Assembly (NCBI GenBank): GCA_050262155.1 | Contig: CP189843.1 | Location: 1,426,001 to 1,490,000 of the forward strand | From: Parvimonas sp000223315 | GTDB taxonomy: Bacteria > Bacillota > Clostridia > Tissierellales > Peptoniphilaceae | Length of the DNA: 64,000 bases | Direction: 5' to 3' | In this document: piece after piece, positions 51,818 to 60,083 of the stretch | Layout: every line of letters begins with the position of its first letter | Numbering within the stretch: the first letter of the stretch is position 1 | The notes under the pieces: generated by a model | What the model was told of the DNA's origin: nothing | The model's database searches: none | Seen by the model: only the letters and a program-made list of their open reading frames with translations | Program-made: the position numbers and the translations under genes

Positions 51818-52789
51818 ATGAATATTTTTGAAGAATTAACAGGAAAAATTAAGGGAACAAATAAGAGAATTGTATTTCCTGAAGGAGAAGATAAGAGAGT
51901 TTTAGGTGCTTGTGTGAGATTAAAAAAAGACGGTTTAGTAACTCCAATAGTTTTAGGAAATGTTGAAGAAATCAAAAAAACTGCAAAGGAATTAAATGTT
52001 TGTATTGATGATATTGAAATAATTGATCCTTTAAAAGCGGAAGATTTTGATGAATTAGTTGAAAAATTTGTTGAACGTAGAAAAGGCAAAAACACAAAAG
52101 AAGAAGCTGAAGTGCTTTTAAAAGATGTAAATTACTATGGAACTATGATGGTACAAGTGGGAAAAGCTGACGGAATGGTTAGTGGTGCTGTTCACTCAAC
52201 AGGAGATACCGTAAGACCTGCACTTCAAATCGTAAAGACTAAACCAAATGTTTCAAGAACAAGTGGAGCAATGGTTATGCTTGGAAAAAATGGAGAAAGA
52301 TATGTATTTGCTGACATTGCTATCAATATTACTTTAGAAGCAAAAGAATTAGCTGAAATCGCTGTTGAAACTGCCAAAACTGCTAAAATTTTCGGAATAG
52401 ATCCGAAAGTTGCAATGCTTAGTTTCTCTACAAAGGGTTCTGCAAAACACGAGCTTTCACAAAAAATTGCTGATGCTACACAAATGGCTAAAGAATTGGC
52501 ACCTGATTTATCATTAGACGGAGAACTACAATTCGATGCTGCAATAGTTCCATCAGTTGGGGAACAAAAAGCAAAGGGCTCAAAAGTTGCAGGACACGCA
52601 AATGTATTTATCTTCCCTGACTTACAATCAGGAAATATCGGATACAAAATTGCACAAAGACTTGGAGGTTTTGAAGCAATAGGACCTATCCTACAAGGAC
52701 TTAACAAACCTATATCAGACCTTTCAAGAGGTTGTAACGAAGAAGATGTATATAAATTAGCAGTAATTACCGCTGCACAAAGTCTATAA
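51818..52789 (+). CDS. pta: Phosphate acetyltransferase
   Basis: A 323-residue short-form phosphotransacetylase making acetyl phosphate from acetyl-CoA, part of acetate-forming ATP generation. Family motifs include 'RIVFPEGEDKRVLGA', 'YGTMMVQVGKADGMVSGAVHSTGDTVRPALQ' (read in parts), 'MLSFSTKGSAKHE', 'DGELQFDAAIVPSVGEQKAKGS', and 'VFIFPDLQSGNIGYK'. It closes the operon, with a strong terminator 12 bases later. Acetate kinase is not in this window. Confidence 0.95.
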   Translation: MNIFEELTGKIKGTNKRIVFPEGEDKRVLGACVRLKKDGLVTPIVLGNVEEIKKTAKELNVCIDDIEIIDPLKAEDFDELVEKFVERRKGKNTKEEAEVLLKDVNYYGTMMVQVGKADGMVSGAVHSTGDTVRPALQIVKTKPNVSRTSGAMVMLGKNGERYVFADIAINITLEAKELAEIAVETAKTAKIFGIDPKVAMLSFSTKGSAKHELSQKIADATQMAKELAPDLSLDGELQFDAAIVPSVGEQKAKGSKVAGHANVFIFPDLQSGNIGYKIAQRLGGFEAIGPILQGLNKPISDLSRGCNEEDVYKLAVITAAQSL

Positions 52790-52801
52790 TAAATTTTTGA
52801 A

Positions 52802-52831
52802 AAACAAAACCGACAGGGTTTTGTTTTTTTG
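52802..52831 (+). terminator. Terminator of the parAB-pta operon
   Basis: ACAAAACC (52804-52811) pairs with GGTTTTGT (52817-52824), followed by TTTTTT. Confidence 0.85.
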
Positions 52832-52863
52832 TGGGGGAATTAGTATTGAAGATTTAATTATTT

Positions 52864-53248
52864 AATGTATCTACGATACATTCACTTATGCTTATATACA
52901 AGCATAAGTGTGAGATTTCCAGAGCAATTGTATCTAACGATACAATTACTCTGTCAGACCTACTTTTGTTTACAAGTAAACAAAGTTAGGGCTAGATTCA
53001 CTGCACTCCGCTCTGCTACGTTTCGGTCGAAATGACGTATAAAGATAAATCTTCGATTAATAGCCAGACGTTAAAAGTAAATAAGCTTCAAAAAATATTT
53101 AAAAATTTCATAGAAAAAAATATTTCACGTCATAATATTTTATGAGAAACACTCCCAACACGTCATCTCGACCGAAATGTGTGAAACGAATGGAGCAGAG
53201 AGATCTCATACTTTTGCTTTAGCAAAAGTAAATGTATCGCAGATATAT
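52864..53248 (-). repeat. Modular hairpin repeat, locus G (one clean unit)
   Basis: A complete ~385-bp unit bounded by palindromes at 52864-52880 and 53232-53248. In between are the hairpin ACTTATGC/GCATAAGT, the GGGGT-type cassette (inverted), a TTTGTTTAC/GTAAACAAA hairpin, the arm GGTCGAAATGACGT, a ~130-bp core, the arm ACGTCATCTCGACC and the hairpin ACTTTTGC/GCAAAAGT. It is the best example for defining ends. Confidence 0.8.
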
Positions 53249-53349
53249 CAAAATCAAATTCCAATCAACATAAAGTAAATACTTATATTAACAAGTAGAG
53301 TTTTTCTTAAAAATTTGGTAAAATGTAATAAAACAATTTGGAGGTGCTT

Positions 53350-53796
53350 ATGGAATTTTTAGATACTTCTTTTTTACAAAATGATGAAATAAAATTAGTT
53401 TTAGATAAATTTTATTCCGGAAATTTAGCAATTAATTGGGTTCCTGCCTATAGTTTTTATATATGCGACTTAAAAGGACAAAAATTAGGAAAATGTGATT
53501 TGAGAATTGGATATAGTAAAGGACTTTTCTATGGTGGTAATATTGGTTATACAATTGACGAAAAATACAGAGGTAATCACTATTCAGCAAAAGCCTGTAA
53601 ACTCCTTTTTGAACTGGCAAAAAAGCATGATATGGAATATTTGTATATAACAGCTAATCCCGATAATCACGCTTCAAATAAGATATGTGAATACCTAAAT
53701 GGAGAGTTTTTAGGCATCTTTGAATTGCCCAAAGATAATGATATGAGAATAAATGACAACGAAACTCATAAATGCATCTATAAATTTGTGTTGTAA
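53350..53796 (+). CDS. GNAT family N-acetyltransferase
   Basis: A 148-residue acetyltransferase of GNAT fold. 'GNIGYTIDEKYRGNHYSAKACKLLFELAKKH' covers the acetyl-CoA binding motif (R-G-N-H-Y-S-A), followed by 'LYITANPDNHASNKICEYLNGEF', the usual asparagine-rich motif B. The acceptor substrate cannot be predicted. ATG 53350 follows GGAGGTG; an in-frame ATG at 53338 would overlap that site. It is followed at 25 bases by the HEPN protein gene and may be co-transcribed. Confidence 0.85.
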   Translation: MEFLDTSFLQNDEIKLVLDKFYSGNLAINWVPAYSFYICDLKGQKLGKCDLRIGYSKGLFYGGNIGYTIDEKYRGNHYSAKACKLLFELAKKHDMEYLYITANPDNHASNKICEYLNGEFLGIFELPKDNDMRINDNETHKCIYKFVL

Positions 53797-53821
53797 GAAA
53801 TAATACTAAATGGAGGAAACT

Positions 53822-55111
53822 ATGCCTGTATGCTATTTTAATCAAGATTATGAAAATAAATATAGATGTGAATATTCAATTACTTATGAAGATATTACTG
53901 TTGAAGTTGAATATGATATACACGATGAAATTCCATATATAGATGGAGTTAAATATTTTACTACTAGTACAAAATATGATAATCGAGATATTCTAATTAT
54001 AGATTATGACAACAAAAAAAATTATCTTCTAAAAAATGCATTTTATTCAGGAGGTACTACAATATTAGGTAACCCTGATAAAAATTCAACAACAATATTT
54101 CAATCAAATGTATATTTTAGTCACATCGATTATAATAAACTTACAGAATTAAAAATCAAGCCAAAAATTTCAAAAATTAAAATATATAGTAAAATAATAA
54201 ATTATCTTATAGACTATCCAAATTTACAAATGATTGATACTGATGAACTTTATTCTATTAGCTTATCAAAAAACAAAAAAGAAATACTAAAATCTATTAA
54301 TAAAAAAAATATAAAAAATTTAATATTAGGTGATTCTTGGAAAACCACTTTCAATAGAAAAGACCATAATATTTCAATAAACTTCGATGGATATCTCGAA
54401 ATTCAATTTTCTAAAAGAGTTGATTATGATAAAATATCAAGCTATATTAATGAGTTAATAACATTTATGCAAATTTATATCCCAAACAAATTCTTAATAG
54501 ATAAATTGGATGTAGAAATTGATAAAACATATTTTAAATTTTCTACCTACTCAAATCAGGTAATTTATAAAGAAAGAAACATCAATCCATCTATTTCTAC
54601 TCCATTAATAGAATTTTTAGAAATTTGTTATAAAAATATACCATATAGAGATAGTGGATCTAAATTCAGAAATATTCCTTATATAGTAAATAGTACTACA
54701 AAAAGTCTCGAAGATAATTTTTTAATGTTCTATAAATTTATAGAATGTTATTATAAAAAAGGTAGCAATTCAATTATAAAAGGTCTAACAGACCACTATT
54801 CTTCAATAGAAACTTTAATAAAAGATGAATTTTTAGAACAAGAAACTTTAGAAGATTTTTTAGACAAATCAAAATTAAATGAGTTTTTAGAACAAACAGC
54901 ATTAGAAATAGTTAAATTAAGAAATCATTATGTTCACTCTGGCTATTATATAAGAAATAATTGTCTAAAAATCAAAAAAGGAAAAACAATATCAAATATC
55001 AATATTCAATGGATATTTTTAAGAACCAGACTTCTTTATCTAGTTGCAATAGATATTATTTTTAAAGAGATGTTAGGCTTTGATAAATACAATTATAAAA
55101 AACTTTTTTAA
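53822..55111 (+). CDS. ApeA-like HEPN domain protein, candidate antiphage factor
   Basis: A 429-residue protein. The N-terminal ~270 residues are strand-rich ('VEVEYDIHDEIPYIDG', 'GDSWKTTFNRKDHNISINF'). The C-terminal ~150 residues are helical and end with the HEPN RNase motif RNHYVH in 'IVKLRNHYVHSGYY' (RN-x3-H). The size, layout and late RNxxxH resemble ApeA, an abortive-infection HEPN protein of Escherichia coli. Sequence similarity cannot be measured here, so the ApeA label is tentative; HEPN is firmer. ATG 53822 follows GGAGG. The gene is A-rich and lies in a variable region. Confidence 0.65.
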   Translation: MPVCYFNQDYENKYRCEYSITYEDITVEVEYDIHDEIPYIDGVKYFTTSTKYDNRDILIIDYDNKKNYLLKNAFYSGGTTILGNPDKNSTTIFQSNVYFSHIDYNKLTELKIKPKISKIKIYSKIINYLIDYPNLQMIDTDELYSISLSKNKKEILKSINKKNIKNLILGDSWKTTFNRKDHNISINFDGYLEIQFSKRVDYDKISSYINELITFMQIYIPNKFLIDKLDVEIDKTYFKFSTYSNQVIYKERNINPSISTPLIEFLEICYKNIPYRDSGSKFRNIPYIVNSTTKSLEDNFLMFYKFIECYYKKGSNSIIKGLTDHYSSIETLIKDEFLEQETLEDFLDKSKLNEFLEQTALEIVKLRNHYVHSGYYIRNNCLKIKKGKTISNINIQWIFLRTRLLYLVAIDIIFKEMLGFDKYNYKKLF

Positions 55112-55129
55112 AAATATTAATAAAAAATT

Positions 55130-55603
55130 TTACTTTATTTCATAATCAATATGACGTTTTTTTAATTCTTTTAAAAAATAGTCATATTTTTTTTGCTCTT
55201 TATCTGTTGAAATATGCCCAATTCCAAAAGTATATCTGAAAAATCTACCTTCTACTTTAATAGAAACCTTATAAACACGATTGCTTCTATATTTAGATGT
55301 ATATTTAATCGTAACAGTTTCTATTTTATCTGTATCAATTGGAAATAAATGATTTAAAGTATATAATTTATCACCATTAAAATAACAAATAATTTCGTTG
55401 TGAAATTTTAATTTAAAAAGAATTCTAGTAAGAATAATATATGCTAAAATGAAATAACCTAAAATTGATAAAGAAAAAAATATATATGTACCAATGTATA
55501 AATCATTATAAGATAAGACAGTATAGGCTATATAAAAGCCTGAGCACAAAAACAATATAAAAATTATTCCTATCATTAAATATATTCCAAATTTATTTTT
55601 CAT
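55130..55603 (-). CDS. Membrane protein with PH-like tail, unknown
   Basis: A 157-residue protein with two hydrophobic helices (about 5-28 and 38-62). A strand-rich soluble domain follows ('EIICYFNGDKLYTLNHLF', 'IETVTIKYTSKY', 'VSIKVEGRFFRYTFGIG') and ends in a helix. This resembles bacterial PH-like domains behind a membrane anchor, similar in design to the protein at 33407. It is convergent with the HEPN gene with an 18-base gap. Function is unknown. Confidence 0.55.
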   Translation of the reverse strand: MKNKFGIYLMIGIIFILFLCSGFYIAYTVLSYNDLYIGTYIFFSLSILGYFILAYIILTRILFKLKFHNEIICYFNGDKLYTLNHLFPIDTDKIETVTIKYTSKYRSNRVYKVSIKVEGRFFRYTFGIGHISTDKEQKKYDYFLKELKKRHIDYEIK

Positions 55604-55800
55604 TTTTTACTCCTATTTCCAATTTAATTTTATTATAATAATTCTACCATATTTGCTTTTAGATGACTACATTTTACTTTAACTAAAATAATAATTATGC
55701 TATACTTATTTAAAAGAATTATTTTAGAATCAATTTATCTAGTTAATAATAAAAAGATAAACTATCTTTTAATTTTTTAAATTTTCAAGTGGAGAGTTTT

Positions 55801-56301
55801 ATGGAATTTTTAAATGATTTACAAAATTTTTATTCAAATATAGAAAAAATTGCAGAAGTATTAGCTTCATCAATAAAAAATCAAAATTTACCTATAGACT
55901 CTGGTTGGTATAATGACCATTATCATATAGAAAATGGAAATTGGATTAGGGAAGCTTATCCGATAAAAGTCCTAACTTTGAATGGATTATGTGATATTGA
56001 AATTGGATTTTTTAATATAGCCATAACTTCAAAATTAAAAAAGGAACAAGCTTTGTCATATAATTTTAGTAGTCTTGAAGCTCTTGATTTAAAATATGAT
56101 GTCTATGGTGTAGAAAATTTTTTATTGGATTTTAAAAATGAATTTTTTGATGAAAAGGAAACAATAAAAAACAAAATTAAAAACTCTTCAGAGGAAGATA
56201 TTGCTTTTTCATTTTATTTTGAATCGAATTCTTCAAAAAGCAATATTCAAAAAATAGTTAATACAATTAACCTTTTAAGAGCTAATAAATTTTTCTATTA
56301 A
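55801..56301 (+). CDS. Hypothetical protein, unknown
   Basis: A 166-residue soluble, acidic protein not recognised. It begins MEFLNDLQNFYSNIEKIAEVL (split: helical start), continues with 'DSGWYNDHYHIENGNWIREAYPI' in parts, an apparent beta section and a helical end. The layout suggests a small alpha/beta protein. ATG 55801 follows GTGGAGAG. It is 38 bases upstream of the response regulator and may be co-transcribed with it, but no shared role is evident. Confidence 0.55.
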   Translation: MEFLNDLQNFYSNIEKIAEVLASSIKNQNLPIDSGWYNDHYHIENGNWIREAYPIKVLTLNGLCDIEIGFFNIAITSKLKKEQALSYNFSSLEALDLKYDVYGVENFLLDFKNEFFDEKETIKNKIKNSSEEDIAFSFYFESNSSKSNIQKIVNTINLLRANKFFY

Positions 56302-56339
56302 TATTAATAGTTTAAAAAATACTCAAAGGAGTGATATTT

Positions 56340-57020
56340 TTGAAAATTTTAATTGTCGAAGATGATGAAAATATATTTGAAATGTTGAAAAAGGAACTTT
56401 TGCTTTGGAATTATGAAGTAAAGGGGATTTCAAATTTCAATCAAATTGTCGAAGAATTTATCGAATATCAACCACATTTAGTTTTAATGGACATTATGTT
56501 GCCATATAATAATGGTTATTTTTGGTGTGAGGAAATCCGTAAACATTCAAATGTTCCAATTATTTTCATTTCTTCAAAAAGTGAAAATATCGATATTGTA
56601 ATGGGTATTCAATTCGGAGCGGACGACTATATAACTAAGCCGATAGATTTGAATGTAACTTTGGCAAAAATAAAAGCAATCTTGAGGAGAAGCTATGATT
56701 TTACAAAGGACTTCGAATTTTTAAGTTTTGCAAATGTATTTTTATATATGGATAAGAATAAAGTAAAATATAATGATAACGAAATTTCCCTTACAAATAC
56801 GGAAACAATGATTTTGGAAACTCTTTTTAAAGCCAAAGGAGGAGTTGCTTCAAGGGAGTCAATTATGGAAAAATGTTGGCATGGAGATGATTATATTGAC
56901 GATAACACTTTGGCGGTCAATATAACAAGACTTAGAAAAAAATTTGCAGATATTAATTTAAATGATTTTATCCAAACTAAAAAGGGAAGCGGATATTATC
57001 TAAATTCTAAAATGGAGTAG
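56340..57020 (+). CDS. OmpR/PhoB-type response regulator, BceR-like
   Basis: A 226-residue regulator with a receiver domain (phosphoacceptor Asp51 in 'LVLMDIMLP', acidic patch 'VEDDE', Lys in 'DYITKPID') and an OmpR-type winged helix ('SLTNTETMILETLF', 'VNITRLRKKFA', 'TKKGSGYYL'). The start is TTG 56340, 8 bases after AAGGAG; an in-frame GTG at 56331 overlaps that site. It is followed by the kinase with a 2-base gap. With a BceAB-like transporter 3.8 kb downstream, it probably belongs to a peptide-antibiotic sensing module. Confidence 0.88.
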   Translation: MKILIVEDDENIFEMLKKELLLWNYEVKGISNFNQIVEEFIEYQPHLVLMDIMLPYNNGYFWCEEIRKHSNVPIIFISSKSENIDIVMGIQFGADDYITKPIDLNVTLAKIKAILRRSYDFTKDFEFLSFANVFLYMDKNKVKYNDNEISLTNTETMILETLFKAKGGVASRESIMEKCWHGDDYIDDNTLAVNITRLRKKFADINLNDFIQTKKGSGYYLNSKME

Positions 57021-57022
57021 AA

Positions 57023-57925
57023 ATGGATAAATTTAAAAATTATATTTCAAAAATTTTACCTGTAACGGTAGCAACATTTTTTATATTATCAGTATTCTGG
57101 GTTGTTTTTTTCCTTATGAATTTAGGCTTTGAAAACTATGTTTTAGCCTTTGAAATAGTTATTTTTTTCTTCATAGTATATCTTATTTTTATGGCATTTT
57201 TAAATAAAAAAGAGAAAAAACTAAAAAATCAGATACAAGAACTTGAAGAAGCTAATTTGAATTTAAGAAATGACTTTTTGGCAAAGGAAAAAGAATTACA
57301 AGAGTATTTTTTAATTTGGATTCATCAGATTAAAACTCCTATAACTGCAGGAAAATTAATCTGCGACAGTGATATTGAAAATGAAAATGTAAAAAATATA
57401 AAAAAAGAGTTGATTTATATTGAAGATTATACAAATATGGCTCTAAGCTATCTTAAAATGTCAAAGCACAATACGGATATGGACATTTCTCTTGTGAATT
57501 TAGATGATATTATTAGGCCTTTAATCAAAAAATACGCAATTCTATTTATTTCAAACAATATAAAACTTGAATACAAAAAACTGAATGTAAAAGTAATTAC
57601 AGACAGCAAATGGTGTATGGTAGTAATTGAACAGTTATTATCAAATGCAATAAAATATACAAAGAACGGGATTGTTTCAATATCTTTTAACGAAAAAGAA
57701 AACTCTCTCGAAATAAAAGACAATGGAATTGGAATTAAGGATTCGGATCTTCCGAAAATTTTTGACAAGGGATATTCAGGCTTTAATGGAAGACAAAACC
57801 AGAAATCAACGGGAATAGGTCTATTTTTAGTTAAACAAATTTTAGATAAACTCGGACAAAAAGTTAAATTGGAGTCAAAATTAGGCGAAGGAACAAGTGT
57901 AAAAGTCTATTTTAATATAGATTAG
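57023..57925 (+). CDS. Intramembrane-sensing histidine kinase, BceS-like
   Basis: A 300-residue kinase. Two closely spaced membrane helices (about 12-35 and 38-60) have almost no extracellular loop, then a coiled coil. The phospho-acceptor is His101 in 'WIHQIKTPI'. The ATPase domain has 'QLLSNAIKYT', 'DNGIGIKDSDLPKIFDKGYSG' and 'STGIGLFLVKQI'. This architecture is that of BceS-type kinases, which take their signal from a partner BceAB-like ABC transporter. Such a transporter lies at 60886-63631, after an apparent insertion. Confidence 0.9.
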   Translation: MDKFKNYISKILPVTVATFFILSVFWVVFFLMNLGFENYVLAFEIVIFFFIVYLIFMAFLNKKEKKLKNQIQELEEANLNLRNDFLAKEKELQEYFLIWIHQIKTPITAGKLICDSDIENENVKNIKKELIYIEDYTNMALSYLKMSKHNTDMDISLVNLDDIIRPLIKKYAILFISNNIKLEYKKLNVKVITDSKWCMVVIEQLLSNAIKYTKNGIVSISFNEKENSLEIKDNGIGIKDSDLPKIFDKGYSGFNGRQNQKSTGIGLFLVKQILDKLGQKVKLESKLGEGTSVKVYFNID

Positions 57926-57934
57926 GAGAAAATT

Positions 57935-58213
57935 ATGTTTTATGTATATATAATTTCTAATAATTTTAGAAATGTTTTGTATATTGGTGTTACAAGAAAT
58001 CTTGAAAGAAGATTATATGAACATAAAAACAAATTAATTGATGGCTTTTCTAAAAAATATAATTTGAATGTATTACTTTTTTATGAAACTACAGAATATG
58101 CTTTAGATGCAATCGCTCGAGAAAAACAGTTGAAGAAGTGGAATAGAGATAAAAAATTTGCCTTAATTAAATCTATAAATCCTGAATTAAGAGATTTATC
58201 AGACGATTGGTGA
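57935..58213 (+). CDS. GIY-YIG nuclease family protein
   Basis: A 92-residue single-domain GIY-YIG protein of the YhbQ/UvrC-like small type. It has 'YVYIISNN' and 'LYIGVTRNLERRLYEHK' (catalytic Tyr/Arg region), then 'DAIAREKQLKKWNRDKK' with the conserved Glu. The cellular role of these small GIY-YIG proteins is unclear. It starts 9 bases after the kinase gene with TTAGGAG, and its end abuts a hairpin repeat unit, which suggests that it may have entered with neighbouring mobile sequence. Confidence 0.9.
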   Translation: MFYVYIISNNFRNVLYIGVTRNLERRLYEHKNKLIDGFSKKYNLNVLLFYETTEYALDAIAREKQLKKWNRDKKFALIKSINPELRDLSDDW

Positions 58214-58221
58214 TTGTTTTG

Positions 58222-58600
58222 GTATTTCTTTCAGAAATACTATTGCTTGTAAACAAGCAATAGTTGAGATCTTTCGACTACGCTCAAGATGACGTGTCGG
58301 GAGCTCTACTTTTCAAAGGGCTATGACGTGAATTGTTTTGTTTTCTATGCAATTTTAAAAAATTTTTGAAGTTTATTTACCATTTACGTTAAGCTATCAA
58401 ACGAAGATATTTCCCTTATACGTCATCTCGACCGAAACGGAACATAGTGAAGTGAAGTGAATCTAGCCCTAACTTTTGTTGTTTATTCATAAACAACAAA
58501 AAGTAGGTCTGACGGGGTAATTGTATCTTTGATACAATGACTCTGGAGATCTCATACTTATGCTTGTATACAAGCATAAGTGAATGTATCGTAGATACAT
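58222..58600 (+). repeat. Modular hairpin repeat, locus H
   Basis: A ~380-bp unit between the GIY-YIG and Fic genes. It has the hairpin ACTATTGC/GCAATAGT, arm CAAGATGACGT, a ~120-bp core, arm ACGTCATCTCGACC, a GTTGTTTA/TAAACAAC hairpin and the GGGGTAATTGTATC cassette. The last elements are the hairpin ACTTATGC/GCATAAGT and the palindrome at 58584-58600. A 65-codon minus ORF is a repeat by-product. Confidence 0.78.
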
Positions 58601-58652
58601 TCGATATAAACATCTTATTGTTTTTAATTTATTTACTAATTAGGAGAAAATT

Positions 58653-59459
58653 ATGGAAAAAGATATTTTTGAAGAATATATTAAACATACAGAACCTGAA
58701 AAGAAAGAAAAAGCATATGCTTGGAGTATCGGTATCGGACTTCAAGATGTTGACGGAATTAAGCCTTCAAAATATTTAATTGAAACTGCGAAGCAAAATA
58801 TTGAGGGAGAAATATCATTAGATCAAGCTGAAAAAATGATTACTGCTTATTATGAAGAAAAACCTAGCAGAGATGAAGAGAGAAATAAGGAAGCTGACGA
58901 AGTAGCTTTACGAATTACAAGAATTATTACAGAACCTGCTTTTTCTTTTACACCAAATGAATATTTATCCATTCACTACAGACTATTTAAAGGGATTTAC
59001 TCTCATGCAGGACAAATAAGAAAATATAATATCACGAAAAAAGAATGGATTTTAAATGAAAAAAGTGTAACTTATGGAAGTTTTAGCGAACTTTTTAAAA
59101 CTCTGGAATATGATTTATCTCAAGAAAAAAGTTTTAATTACAAAAATTTGAATATGGATGAGATAATAAAACATTTAGCTATTTTCGTGTCAAGATTATG
59201 GCAAATTCATCCTTTTGCAGAGGGAAATACAAGAACAACTGCTGTTTTCTTTATAAAATATCTTAAAACTCTTGGCTTTGAAGTTGGAAATGAATTATTT
59301 TCAGAAAACTCTTGGTATTTTAGAAATGCATTGGTCAGAGCAAATTACAATGATTTAAAAAATGGAGTTTTTGAGACTACAGAATTTTTAGAAAAATTTT
59401 TAAGAAATTTATTACTTGGCGAAAAAAATATATTAAAAAATAGAGATTTGCATATATAG
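58653..59459 (+). CDS. Fic family protein with N-terminal VbhA-like region
   Basis: A 268-residue Fic enzyme. The core motif HPFAEGNTR (His186-Arg194) is complete, so AMP transfer or a related reaction to a hydroxyl side chain is chemically possible. The N-terminal ~70 residues ('LQDVDGIKPSKYL', 'IEGEISLDQAEKMI') resemble the VbhA-type antitoxin helix. The inhibitory [S/T]xxxE[G/N] motif appears as LQDVDG, lacking the Ser/Thr and with Asp for Glu. TTAGGAG precedes the ATG. It is followed after 9 bases by a ParB-like gene, then MmcQ. The target is unknown. Confidence 0.88.
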   Translation: MEKDIFEEYIKHTEPEKKEKAYAWSIGIGLQDVDGIKPSKYLIETAKQNIEGEISLDQAEKMITAYYEEKPSRDEERNKEADEVALRITRIITEPAFSFTPNEYLSIHYRLFKGIYSHAGQIRKYNITKKEWILNEKSVTYGSFSELFKTLEYDLSQEKSFNYKNLNMDEIIKHLAIFVSRLWQIHPFAEGNTRTTAVFFIKYLKTLGFEVGNELFSENSWYFRNALVRANYNDLKNGVFETTEFLEKFLRNLLLGEKNILKNRDLHI

Positions 59460-59468
59460 GAAAAACAA

Positions 59469-60074
59469 ATGGAAATAAAAAGAGTTACAGAATACAATAA
59501 TCCTTTATTTTCAGAGATTGCTTTAAAACAAAGAGGAGCATTTTTAATTGACGAAGAACCTTATGAAATTGAAATAATTTCTAGTGACAGTGCCTTAGTT
59601 AGAGGAAAAAATAGAGAAAATTTTAAAAAACTTATTGAGTATTTTAGATATTATTCTCCACATATATTAAATTTTTTTGATGAGAATGATAAAAAAATTA
59701 TTTCTTTTGAAAAGAAGCCGGTTTTAACTTTAGAAGTTGATAAAATTCAACCTTCTCAATTTTACATTGATGAAGATAAATTAAATGCCCTTAAAAGTTT
59801 TATTAAAAATTCGAAGGATATTGTAATTCAAGTTGTAAAATCCGATGAGGAATATATCTGTGTTGATGGTCATACGAGGCTATTTATTGCTTTTTTAAAG
59901 AATTTTAAAACTGTTCATGCCATAGAAACTGAGTTTGACGATGATACCAACTACTTTGTTTCTCAAGCAAAGAAAAGAAATATCTTTACAATAAAAGACT
60001 TAAAACTTGTATCTCATAGTGATTATAAAAAATTGTGGTTAAACTTTTGTGATAGCTATTTTAATATATATTAG
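59469..60074 (+). CDS. ParB/sulfiredoxin-fold protein encoded next to Fic
   Basis: A 201-residue protein. A ParB/Srx-like domain covers about residues 85-160: 'KIQPSQFYIDEDKLNALKSFI', 'IVIQVVKSDEEYICVDGHTRLFIAFL', where DGHTRL matches the family's nucleotide-binding loop. No helix-turn-helix is visible, so it is not a partition protein. The N-terminal part ('ALVRGKNRENFKKLIEYFRYY') is unassigned. It lies 9 bases after the Fic gene and 9 bases before MmcQ, so the three form one transcript. A link to Fic activity is inference from order only. Confidence 0.65.
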   Translation: MEIKRVTEYNNPLFSEIALKQRGAFLIDEEPYEIEIISSDSALVRGKNRENFKKLIEYFRYYSPHILNFFDENDKKIISFEKKPVLTLEVDKIQPSQFYIDEDKLNALKSFIKNSKDIVIQVVKSDEEYICVDGHTRLFIAFLKNFKTVHAIETEFDDDTNYFVSQAKKRNIFTIKDLKLVSHSDYKKLWLNFCDSYFNIY

Positions 60075-60083
60075 GAGAATTTT

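Noticed and set aside
8862..58600. Insertion sequences
   Set aside because: Repeats have palindromic modules but no transposase ORF or clear target-site duplications could be seen.
58416..58613. 65-codon minus-strand ORF before Fic
   Set aside because: Same repeat-derived peptide strings as in locus E, produced by locus H.
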